Assembly (NCBI GenBank): GCA_001839685.1
Contig: MLAK01000769.1
Location: 1 to 64,000 of the forward strand
Direction: 5' to 3'
DNA length: 64,000 nt
Source: Tritrichomonas foetus
Taxonomy: Eukaryota > Parabasalia > Tritrichomonadida > Tritrichomonadidae
Shown here: positions 20,084 through 28,836 of the stretch, piece by piece
Layout: each line of letters starts with the position of its first letter
How positions within the stretch are numbered: position 1 is the first letter of the stretch
The notes under the pieces: model-generated
What the model was told of the DNA's origin: nothing
The model's input: only the letters and a program-made list of their open reading frames with translations
The model's database searches: none
Program-made: the position numbers and the translations under genes

Positions 20084-21655
20084 ATGAGCGGAAATGTTCC
20101 TGCATACATTCGTGCTCTAAAAAATCGACGCCAGAACAAAATGGGACATGGTGATAATCAGCCCCCACAGCAAATGCAAAATTATCAAGCTCCTCAAAAA
20201 AGACAATTTTCACAAAATTCCAATAATAATTATGATGATAACAACTATCAAAGTCAACAATCGCGCAAAAATGATGTTAGAAGGCAAACAAGAAGAAATG
20301 TCGATGATATAAATGACAATTATGATTATCAAACAAATCAATGGAAAAATTCACATAATAATAATTTGAACCCAAATGCAATGAATCATATGGATCGTAT
20401 CAACATGCATCAAAGTGACCAAGAAAGATATTCTGCACCAGAAAGTAGGATATCAATACCCGCTGAAGAGTTTACTGAAGACGAAATTCCACAGAAAAAT
20501 CATGTTACAAACATATCTGATTTCGATGAAGCACATGATATTAAAGGAAATAATCAACAACTTGATGTTGCAGATCTTCAGGAAAGAATTCGAAATCTTG
20601 AAAATGAAAATAAAAGACTATCAATGATCCAAAATTATGATGAAGAAAATAGTAACCTCAAGTATGCTCTTCAGCAACAAAAAAGTTTAAACATACAACT
20701 CCAAAAACAACTTGAAAAAGCCCAGTCAAGAATTATTGAATTAGAAAAAATTGTCAATATTAAAGAAAAATCTATTCAAGCAATGACAAGTGAATTTCAG
20801 GCAGCTTCAACAACATTGAAAGAACAAATGGATATAATGAATAATCAATCCACACAACTTGAACAAGCAAACAATCAAATCATTGCGTTGAAGATTGAAA
20901 TTGATAGATGTAAAAGAAACCAAAGCACATATCAAGTTCGTCCGTCAGGATTTCCTGATGATCTTCCAAAAACTCAACTTAATGATGATTTGTATGGCCA
21001 TAACAGTGATAAAAACTCGCTTAGTGGAGGAAATAACAATTTTGGCGCAATCAATGATAATTTACGATATGATAAATTCAATAATAACAATGATTTCAAT
21101 AATTTGAATAATAACAATAATAAGCTCAATGATCACAATGACTATAATACCTATGGAGATAATAGAAATAATAAGTTTACTGATTATAATGATTATAATA
21201 CATACGGAGATAATAAAAATGATAAATTTAATGATTATACCGATTTCAATAATAATAATTTCAATAATCCCAATATTTATAATACCTATAATAATGATAA
21301 TTATAATAATTTTAATACTAACGGTGGATTTAACGATCAAAGACTACCACCTCAAAGATTTGATAATGGAAATCATCCTGCAATGAAAGACACTCTATTT
21401 TTCGGTGATGATAAGCCTTCAGCGCCAGTTGATATTCCAGTGAAAACTATGTCTGATGATGATATAAGATCAATGCTTAAAGACCTTTCCCAACAAAAAG
21501 CAGATTTAGAATGGAAATTGAATCGCGCTGCACCAAAAGTGGGCAACATGAGCCATGTTCGAGCTGAACGTGAACGAATGGAAGAAGAAGTTGATGAACT
21601 TCATAAGAAAATCTCAAAGCTAAAGTACGAAATGAAAATAAGGCACATTTTCTAG
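20084..21655 (+). CDS. Coiled-coil protein with Asn-rich low-complexity region
   Basis: I do not recognise the 523-residue product. Visible parts: a Gln/Asn-rich polar N-terminus (1-160), a coiled coil from about 165 to 285, and a low-complexity Asn/Asp/Tyr region around 320-420 built on short units such as FNNNN and DYNTYGDN. The C-terminal helical module (about 450-523) has the pattern DLEWKLNRAAPK, then VRAERERMEEEVDELHKKI. That last module looks conserved and is the best handle for a search. A scaffold or centrosome/flagellar role is only a guess. The Asn region is encoded by AAT/AAC microsatellite DNA. Confidence 0.75.
   Translation: MSGNVPAYIRALKNRRQNKMGHGDNQPPQQMQNYQAPQKRQFSQNSNNNYDDNNYQSQQSRKNDVRRQTRRNVDDINDNYDYQTNQWKNSHNNNLNPNAMNHMDRINMHQSDQERYSAPESRISIPAEEFTEDEIPQKNHVTNISDFDEAHDIKGNNQQLDVADLQERIRNLENENKRLSMIQNYDEENSNLKYALQQQKSLNIQLQKQLEKAQSRIIELEKIVNIKEKSIQAMTSEFQAASTTLKEQMDIMNNQSTQLEQANNQIIALKIEIDRCKRNQSTYQVRPSGFPDDLPKTQLNDDLYGHNSDKNSLSGGNNNFGAINDNLRYDKFNNNNDFNNLNNNNNKLNDHNDYNTYGDNRNNKFTDYNDYNTYGDNKNDKFNDYTDFNNNNFNNPNIYNTYNNDNYNNFNTNGGFNDQRLPPQRFDNGNHPAMKDTLFFGDDKPSAPVDIPVKTMSDDDIRSMLKDLSQQKADLEWKLNRAAPKVGNMSHVRAERERMEEEVDELHKKISKLKYEMKIRHIF
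21062..21330. repeat. AAT/GAT-rich microsatellite inside the coiled-coil gene
   Basis: Imperfect AAT, AAC and GAT triplet repeats encode the Asn/Asp/Tyr-rich stretch, including two near-identical copies of about 60 bp (near 21134-21180 and 21185-21230). Length is likely to vary between strains. Confidence 0.7.
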
Positions 21656-21907
21656 ATCATAGCAACAATGATCACAACTGTTTGAATAGAATAAAAATGT
21701 TTTGAAAATTACTTTACAAAAGAGTATCATTATATTTAAAAGCGAACATCTCAAAAATATATATATAAAGAAATATTTAAATATCAATAAATACTTTCGA
21801 AATGAAAATCATGAATATCATTCATACATGAGTATTACAAAAATATAAAGAAGGAACATGAATATGTATATTAGCATCATAATGGTTTATTATATAAAAA
21901 ATAGGTT

Positions 21908-24900
21908 TTAATAAGTTGAAGCAAGAAGCTTTGAGTTATTAAGTTGAGCATTAACCCTCTTCTTTCTAACGCAGAATACAATGCCAATAATGATACAAAC
22001 TACAGCTGTAGTTGCTGCAGCGGCTCCAACAATGATCATAATTTTATCATCATCAATTTGAGGTGTAGGAGTTGGAGCAGTAGTTTCAGTTGGTTGTTCA
22101 GATGGTTGTTCAGTTGGCTTTTCTGTTGGTTTTTCTGTTGGTGGTTCTGTTGGGGAAGTCGTTGGTACTGGTGTAGGTGCTGGTGTTGGTGGATGCAAAT
22201 TAATCAGATTGAGGTTTACACAGTTTTTGGTACATGAAGCATTGAGGATCTTTTCAAATTGCGAAACCTTTGATGAAAACTCAAATGCCCATTTGTCACA
22301 AATGAGTTCTTTTCCACAAATTACGGGAATATTTACATCAGAGTATTCATCTTGAACTTTTTCGCTATATGTAGCTTCGTCAGTTGATTCTTCATATTCG
22401 AAAATAACTTTCAGGTTTCCTGATTTTTGCGTTACTTTATTTAAGTTGATGGATGGAATTTCAGCCATTCTATATCCAACGCTCAGGACTGGTGATTCAC
22501 CATCAATAACATACTCATCAATTGAAACTGAGGTTGATGGGGAAACCTTCACTGTTCCTTTATGAACTACTTTCTTGATTGATTGTTGATGCTTTTCACG
22601 TGAGTCAAAGAAAGCATTAGCAAGTATGGCACTTGATTCGCCTTCAATTTGAGCTTTTGGTCCGAAATGAACATCATCAAAAATTAATGAAGCATCTTTT
22701 CCAAGTTTGTTCAAATCAACAAGATTATCAATTTCCCACGAACTTGAAAATTCAACGTTTCCAGGTGATTGAACTTCAACTTTTTTATTGTCAACAAATT
22801 TCAATGGAACATTGCTGAATTCTGATTCAACATTTAAGACGCCATTGAAGCCATAACCATTTACAACATCTTTAAAGGTTGATGGAATTTCAGAATAAAG
22901 AACAGAATTGGCAGATGTCATTTCAAAATGTTGGAATTCAGCAAAAGTTTGAGTTGTTCCTTCAGAAACAGAAAGGGTCAAAGATTCAGCAGCTGTTGTT
23001 AAGTTGAACAAAGGACGACTTGCCTGTTTAAGTTGATAAGTAATATCAGTAACACCAGCAGTTGTTGAATTTGCGAATTTGATGGATTCTTCAGAAAATT
23101 CGATTGATGAAAAGTCATCAAATTTTTCTAAAACAAGAGTTTCTGGAACACAGTTTACTGGAAACTGAGCAAGAGTTTTTGGATCAAGGTGAATAGATGA
23201 AAGTAATGTACAATTAATAGTTTCAATTGAATGTGGTGCAATTTTAACATTGTAGAGTTTAAGTGGGGAAATAATCATAACTGGACTGGATTCACGATTA
23301 ATGACAATTTGAGCTAATTTGTCCTTTCCATCAATGGTAATGGTACCCAATTGGCCACCGATGAATTTTTGCTCAAGAATGACGGCCATTGCATTAATAT
23401 ACACGTCTGGATGGACATCTACCCAATTTGTGAAGTCAATTGATTCAACTAAAGGTGTAACAAAATAGAAATTCAAAATTGTTGCTGTTGGTCGAACATG
23501 CTCTTCCCATTTCAAGAAGGATGCTTTATCTGAAAACACAACTGATCCTTCTGGGCATCCTTCAGTTCCAGTATTGTAACAGATATCATTATTGAAATCA
23601 AGATAATGATGATCAAGTATGATTGATGCCGAGTTTTCTTCAATTAAATCAGAGTAGATATTTGTTGCGGAGTTAAAACCTTTTAATCCATCTCTTGGGA
23701 ACAAAATTTTGATACTAGCATCATTTTTGGTATTAGCAGACCTTCGAATTGACTTGATACGTTTAATTGACTTTTTGGCGGAAACTAAAGCAGCAAGTTC
23801 AAGCTTTTCGTTGAAGTGTGCTTCAACTTCTTCTTGAGTTGGTTCGTTTCCAATGAATTTGGGAGTTAAAGTAAGTTCACCAATGAAATTATTTGATGAA
23901 AGAAATGATGATTTACCAAGGATGTAAAAGGCTGGAACTGGTTGTTGACAAACAAAGTTAGAAAAGTGAGCATTGTAGGTTTCAGCACGAAACTCAACAA
24001 TTTGATATTTTGCAGCACCTTCAAAATTGCATTTAAAGCTGTTAGAAACAAAGTTGTTGATAATAACAGTCGTTTCAAAATCAACAAGCATTGAAGCACC
24101 CTCTTTTTCAATACTAACTGTATTTAAGACGAGGTTTTGGTTTTGATCATCATTCACAAATACGATTTTATCACTAAGTGAAATGTATCCAGTAATTTTA
24201 ACTGTTTGCGCTTTCAAATGAATGTTAACGTTGGTTCCATCGATTGAAATAGGCGCAATTCCGTTGCTAATTTGGATAGATGCAGAATCAACATGGGCAA
24301 CAGCGATGGTTGAAATCGGTGGTGAATTACTTTCTGGTAAGGCCAAAATTGCATTATTATTTAAATAGAAAGCAAGAAGTGGAGGATGTTCATCAACACC
24401 ATTAAAAACTGATTCTAAATTAACAATAACATTTTCTTTATTGTGAGAAATTTTGATATCTGTTGAAATTGAATCACAAAGTAAAGAAAATGAATTCTTG
24501 GTTTCAGGATCTGTAAAACGAACAGTTTTTCCAATAACCGAAGTTGTTAATGATGAAGTGATTTCACTAAATTCGATATCGGCTTCTTTTGAAATTTTAA
24601 CTGAAGCTGACTTTTGGAAATCGTGAAGTGAAACAAAAACGGTTTCTGGTGAAATTTCTTGAATATTTGAAAGAGAAAATGAATCAGTATTCAAATCTTT
24701 TGATGAAATAATTGAAAATCCATTTAAAATAGAACTCCTCATTTTCAACGAATTAAATTCGTAATCTGTTTGAGATAGGAAAACATTTACATTTTCTAAT
24801 GAGATTGAAGTTAAAACATATGATGGCTTAAGTGAAATATCAGCAAAAACTTGTTTGAAAGAATCAGATTTGAACGTAACTTCGAAACTATTTGCGTCAA

Positions 24901-25114
24901 CATTTGAAAAGTCAATCACAAGGTTTTGACCTTCATTTATCATATCGGCTGCAAAGTGAAATACGTATGAATTATCGGAATGTTGGGATTGTTGAAATTG
25001 ATCGAAATCAGATGTACTGAATAGAGTGAATCCTGATGGACATTCACTTTCTTGGTATTGATAAAAGCAAATCAATGTTTGGGAAAGAGCAGATGCAAAG
25101 AGCGCAAAAAACAT
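21908..25114 (-). CDS. Large type I surface protein with duplicated ectodomain and Pro/Thr stalk
   Basis: The 1068-residue protein starts with a signal peptide (MFFALFASALS), carries a long beta-rich ectodomain, then a Pro/Thr/Glu stalk (about 988-1018), one membrane helix (IMIIVGAAAATTAVVCIIIG and following, about 1025-1048) and a short basic tail ending LLASTY. The ectodomain looks duplicated: the Cys-containing start CFYQYQESECPSGFTLFS (about residue 16) recurs as CYNTGTEGCPEGSVVFS (about 511). Both are followed by alternating short hydrophobic strands. No catalytic motif is seen. I know no named family for it. A role at the cell surface or a lysosomal membrane is inferred from topology. 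The TAA stop runs into TAAA. Confidence 0.85.
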   Translation of the reverse strand: MFFALFASALSQTLICFYQYQESECPSGFTLFSTSDFDQFQQSQHSDNSYVFHFAADMINEGQNLVIDFSNVDANSFEVTFKSDSFKQVFADISLKPSYVLTSISLENVNVFLSQTDYEFNSLKMRSSILNGFSIISSKDLNTDSFSLSNIQEISPETVFVSLHDFQKSASVKISKEADIEFSEITSSLTTSVIGKTVRFTDPETKNSFSLLCDSISTDIKISHNKENVIVNLESVFNGVDEHPPLLAFYLNNNAILALPESNSPPISTIAVAHVDSASIQISNGIAPISIDGTNVNIHLKAQTVKITGYISLSDKIVFVNDDQNQNLVLNTVSIEKEGASMLVDFETTVIINNFVSNSFKCNFEGAAKYQIVEFRAETYNAHFSNFVCQQPVPAFYILGKSSFLSSNNFIGELTLTPKFIGNEPTQEEVEAHFNEKLELAALVSAKKSIKRIKSIRRSANTKNDASIKILFPRDGLKGFNSATNIYSDLIEENSASIILDHHYLDFNNDICYNTGTEGCPEGSVVFSDKASFLKWEEHVRPTATILNFYFVTPLVESIDFTNWVDVHPDVYINAMAVILEQKFIGGQLGTITIDGKDKLAQIVINRESSPVMIISPLKLYNVKIAPHSIETINCTLLSSIHLDPKTLAQFPVNCVPETLVLEKFDDFSSIEFSEESIKFANSTTAGVTDITYQLKQASRPLFNLTTAAESLTLSVSEGTTQTFAEFQHFEMTSANSVLYSEIPSTFKDVVNGYGFNGVLNVESEFSNVPLKFVDNKKVEVQSPGNVEFSSSWEIDNLVDLNKLGKDASLIFDDVHFGPKAQIEGESSAILANAFFDSREKHQQSIKKVVHKGTVKVSPSTSVSIDEYVIDGESPVLSVGYRMAEIPSINLNKVTQKSGNLKVIFEYEESTDEATYSEKVQDEYSDVNIPVICGKELICDKWAFEFSSKVSQFEKILNASCTKNCVNLNLINLHPPTPAPTPVPTTSPTEPPTEKPTEKPTEQPSEQPTETTAPTPTPQIDDDKIMIIVGAAAATTAVVCIIIGIVFCVRKKRVNAQLNNSKLLASTY
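22087..22155. repeat. 12-bp tandem repeat encoding a Pro-Thr-Glu stalk
   Basis: About six copies of a 12-bp unit encode PTEK/PTEQ/PSEQ tetrapeptides just outside the membrane helix of the surface protein. Probably a stiff, glycosylated spacer. Confidence 0.75.
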
Positions 25115-25560
25115 TTGAATATTCGAGCCATCTCAAAACTTTTTCTGTACTGTGTTATGTATCAAAATATTATTAAAAAGTTTGGGAGGATCTGAACGTC
25201 AGTTAAGTTTACATATCTAACTACAGAAAAAGTTGACTTTATTTAACTTTTTCAATCATTCATATCATGGAAATCATGAAATGAAAACGATAAGCCTCAA
25301 TAATTTTGAATGCTTAGCATTGAATAGATATTGAAATTAATTCATATATTGGTTACTAACGATTCCCAAGAACTGACTATACTCACAGTGAAATTTGAAG
25401 TCATTATTCATGATAAAATAATGAATTTGTGAGTGATTCTACCATTAAATTGTGTCGATAAAACTCATTTCAAAAAAATATCATTAATGCAATAAGAAAG
25501 CTGATTTGGTTAAAGAATTATTTATTATTTATATCTATATTTTTTGTTTCCTTGAATTAT
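25115..25560. other. Spacer between the surface-protein and QNG1 genes
   Basis: AT-rich, no gene seen. It carries the promoter of the surface protein and the 3' end of nothing else, because QNG1 reads the same way and ends at 25561. Confidence 0.5.
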
Positions 25561-26610
25561 TTAATAGAATATTCCGACAGTTTTATGAATTGGAATATCC
25601 TTCATTTTATCTTCATTAAGTTTGGCATAATCCCAAAGACAATAATCGATCAAAACTGCGTTTGCATCTTTTGAAAGGAACTTTTTGAATTTTTCGACAG
25701 CTGCGATTGAACAACCTCGAATTTCACATTCAGCTTCAGATCCAACTTCAAGGTGTGGATGATTCTTCAGCATTTCAAAAAGTTCATCCGAGTATTTTAA
25801 AAGTCCCAAGTAATTCAGAACTTGTGGAACACGATAATCGGCAAACATGGTGATTTGGTCGATATCATTGAAATGACAAACATCATCATTATCAGCAATA
25901 AAGCCAAAATGAATGTCAGCTGCAAAAATTTGAGCTCTTTTCAAAAACGACACTTTTTGTCCTTTAAAAAGTGATCTATCTGCGTAACTTTGCAGGTTAT
26001 CAGCAATTAAATTAGTTAATGAAACAGCTGAGTTTTTAACTGATTTGATCATTTCATAAACAGAGCCTTCAAAATGTGTGATTAAGAATGTGGATGCTTC
26101 TTTCATGATTTCAAGTCTTCTTTCAAGAAGCGAAATTGGTGTTTCTGTTTCTGAGCGGAAAATATTTTCAACGTCAGAAATTGTTGCATGAAGCCAAAAA
26201 TGTGGATCCAAGATGTTAACACCTTCATCAAGGGCTCGTCGAATTGCTGCACATAATGACATATATCCAGTATAATTTTGACCATTATATTTCACAGTGA
26301 ATAACGGTTTTCCTGGCGGTTTCCAGAAAGCGAAATTTAGTGTGTCAATAACGAAAATCCATGCTGCTTTCATCGCATGATCATCGAGTGTGGCTGGATG
26401 GAGGCCGTTGGCGGACCAACTTTCGGGTTTCCAATTATCGAGAAGTGGCTGAACAACTTTTGCTGCTTTTTCGTAGGTCTCATCATCACCTAGAGTGAGG
26501 AGGTGAGAATGGTTTTTAATAAATTCGGCGGACTCGCGAACAGAAGATGAATTAAAAGTCATTTGGCGAAAGTGTGATTTCTTAAACTTTTTGATCCATA
26601 ATTCAGCCAT
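25561..26610 (-). CDS. QNG1: Queuosine 5'-phosphate N-glycosylase (queuine salvage, DUF2419)
   Basis: The 349-residue protein matches the QNG1/C9orf64 family (formerly DUF2419), which releases the base queuine from queuosine 5'-phosphate so that it can be put into tRNA position 34. Family wording runs along the whole length: LHPATLDDHAMKAAWIFVID, LNFAFWKPPGKP, GYMSLCAAIRRALDEGV, and the best-conserved block DIDQITMFADYRVPQVL (about 247-263), then EIRGCSI and the closing DYCLWDYA. Length equals that of human QNG1. No signal or membrane segment, so probably cytosolic. The stop is TAA in TAAATAA. The partner tRNA-guanine transglycosylase is not in the window. Confidence 0.92.
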   Translation of the reverse strand: MAELWIKKFKKSHFRQMTFNSSSVRESAEFIKNHSHLLTLGDDETYEKAAKVVQPLLDNWKPESWSANGLHPATLDDHAMKAAWIFVIDTLNFAFWKPPGKPLFTVKYNGQNYTGYMSLCAAIRRALDEGVNILDPHFWLHATISDVENIFRSETETPISLLERRLEIMKEASTFLITHFEGSVYEMIKSVKNSAVSLTNLIADNLQSYADRSLFKGQKVSFLKRAQIFAADIHFGFIADNDDVCHFNDIDQITMFADYRVPQVLNYLGLLKYSDELFEMLKNHPHLEVGSEAECEIRGCSIAAVEKFKKFLSKDANAVLIDYCLWDYAKLNEDKMKDIPIHKTVGIFY

Positions 26611-27203
26611 TTACATTCAATCTTTTGACTAGAATAAATCTATATGACCAAATAACAATTGAAAGTATAGCTTAACTCAAATTTCACAGAGAACATCAAA
26701 ACAGGAAAAAGATTTCAATAAGCTAATTTCTTTCATAAAGGTAAATTGCTCAAAACAGAAAAAAGATTATCATCTTTGAATAAAATTTCTAAATAAAAAT
26801 TACCTTAATTACTTGATAAATTATCTTGATGTTATCATATTATTATTGATATATCAATGATTTTAAAATACATTTCTGCCCGTGATGATTGCATTTTTTG
26901 AATGATTTGAAAAATTTACACTTATATCTTTATTAATAAAGTTACATTATCTTCATTAAAATGCGATTACACATATTTTTGGGAAACTCGTGATAATAAT
27001 CATCAATACGATTTCATTATAATATTTCTCCCTTATTTTGTAGAATCATGATATGATATAAAACATAAAATCTAAGCAATGATTTTACGAAGCTAGAATA
27101 ACCATTAGAAAAAAAGCTATCTTGAAATATCTATATATATTAGAAGACGTGAAAAATTGATTTCATATATGAAAAATTAAAGAAATATTTTATTCAATAT
27201 CAA
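26611..27203. other. Spacer between QNG1 and an unknown coiled-coil gene
   Basis: About 590 bp of AT-rich DNA with no gene or strong motif. It contains the promoter of QNG1, whose leader shows no TCAYTWY match. Confidence 0.5.
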
Positions 27204-28457
27204 TTAAATCACATTAATTTTAGACCAATTTGAAACTTTCCTCTTTGTTGAATACAAATTCGATGATCGGGCTCTTGATTTCATTCTGAGACAGGAAAGA
27301 ACACAAATTAACGGAAGCGTAAAACCGAATTCATCATTTTTATTAGATTTATTGTAATGTGAAGGTTGTTCCATTACCGATTTTTGAATTCGAAGAGATT
27401 TGAGTCGATTCTGTAAAATTTGAGTGCCGATTGAAGTTAGAGAAGCTTCTTCAATTGAAATTCTTAATTCAATATCGCTCTGTGATTCAGGAGAAAGTTG
27501 TGTTAAACCATAATAAAGGCGAGAAGCCCAATCTCTCCATTCTGAATCAGATAAAATTCGATTTTGTTGATTAAAAAGTTTGGAATTTTTGGATTTATTC
27601 GATAAAATTGATGAATTTTCAATACCTGATGTATTTCTATGAGAACTGATATTATTTGAATTTGATGATTTGGCTAAGCGATCAACAAGTTTGATTATTT
27701 TATCATAATTGAAGTTCTCTAAATTATCATTTGAACTATCATCTGTTAAAGTAGAATAAATTTGTCTGAGTGCTTCATTCGCGTTATATGCAATATTATT
27801 AAGAGAAGAAGATACCATTACTTCTTGTAAAAGAAGAGAACGAAGTTCATCTGGATCTTCTATATCTTCTTCAAGCAATTTTTGAATATTTTCAATTCGC
27901 TTTGAAAATTGATTTGATTGATTTCGATTTATGTTGAATTTGGAATCAAATGTGCCAAAAACGGTTTCTTCAGACGGATATGAAGAAATCAATTTTGATG
28001 TTCTTGCAGCTTGTTCTAAAAGGAGTTTTCGAGTTGTTTCCTGAAGGAAAGTATTTCCTGTTTGATCTGAAATTAAGAAAAGTGATTGAAGGTCTGGCGT
28101 TGATGAAAGTCTTGTTAAAAAGTCAACATGACCACGCAATTGAGAGCATAAGCGTGGAATTGAATCTAACATTTTCTGTTGGAGTGTGAAAAGTGATGAA
28201 ATTTGTGTATCGAGATTTGGATCTTCTGAAATTCGTTGAAGCTGAGATAGTTCGGAAATATTTGATGGAACTAAGCGTTCTTGTAAAGAATTAATTGCGG
28301 ATTTTACAGCGTTTTTTATTTTATATGTAGAATTGTGATTTGGCGAACTTTGATTCAGTCTTGCTTCGAGATCTGCAATTTCAGCATCTTTTTGGTTTAG
28401 CTGCGCTTTGAGCGATTCGATTTCAGCGAGAAGGTGCTGCTGGGAGAAATCAGACAT
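27204..28457 (-). CDS. Hypothetical protein with short N-terminal coiled coil
   Basis: No family is recognised for this 417-residue protein. Residues 1-40 form a heptad-rich coiled coil (LLAEIESLKAQLNQKDAEIA). Residues 45-270 are mostly helical with conserved-looking blocks such as PRLCSQLRGHVDFLTRL. The stretch around 265-300 is Ser/Asn-rich, and 310-365 is again helical. The C-terminus is Arg/Lys/Ser-rich after a short hydrophobic patch (FTLPLICVLSCL), too short for a confident membrane helix. Coding looks real from the even composition and the long uninterrupted frame. Confidence 0.7.
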   Translation of the reverse strand: MSDFSQQHLLAEIESLKAQLNQKDAEIADLEARLNQSSPNHNSTYKIKNAVKSAINSLQERLVPSNISELSQLQRISEDPNLDTQISSLFTLQQKMLDSIPRLCSQLRGHVDFLTRLSSTPDLQSLFLISDQTGNTFLQETTRKLLLEQAARTSKLISSYPSEETVFGTFDSKFNINRNQSNQFSKRIENIQKLLEEDIEDPDELRSLLLQEVMVSSSLNNIAYNANEALRQIYSTLTDDSSNDNLENFNYDKIIKLVDRLAKSSNSNNISSHRNTSGIENSSILSNKSKNSKLFNQQNRILSDSEWRDWASRLYYGLTQLSPESQSDIELRISIEEASLTSIGTQILQNRLKSLRIQKSVMEQPSHYNKSNKNDEFGFTLPLICVLSCLRMKSRARSSNLYSTKRKVSNWSKINVI

Positions 28458-28836
28458 TTGAATTAATAAACGGCACTAATTGATATGATGGCCAATTATA
28501 AGGTCAAATATCTTTGATATTTATCTATGCGTTATCTCATAAGTAAACTTTCAAAATAATGATATTTATTATTCAATATATTTTCTTGACATAAATAATT
28601 AAGATGTATTAGTTAATGAATAAATTGACCAAAAATAAGTGATACCAAAATGAGCCTGTCTCCTAGAATCAATTGCTTGTATATACTATCTACAGTATAT
28701 ACGATATGAAGAGTTCATGAAGAGCCAAATATATTCATTTTAAAAAAAATTCCTCAAACAGAACAATAAAAATAATATATAGAAGTTTATATTTATTCAT
28801 ACAACAATAATGATTCATAATAGTAATATTTATAGC
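28458..28836. other. Spacer with a small perfect inverted repeat
   Basis: Lies 3' of the BEACH gene and 5' of the coiled-coil gene (both minus). At 28679-28702 the arms GTATATACT and AGTATATAC (9 bp, perfect) flank a 6-nt loop. Otherwise nothing. Confidence 0.5.

Noticed and set aside
21062..21340. 92-codon Ile-rich frame antisense to the Asn repeats
   Set aside because: Pure by-product of the AAT microsatellite read on the other strand.
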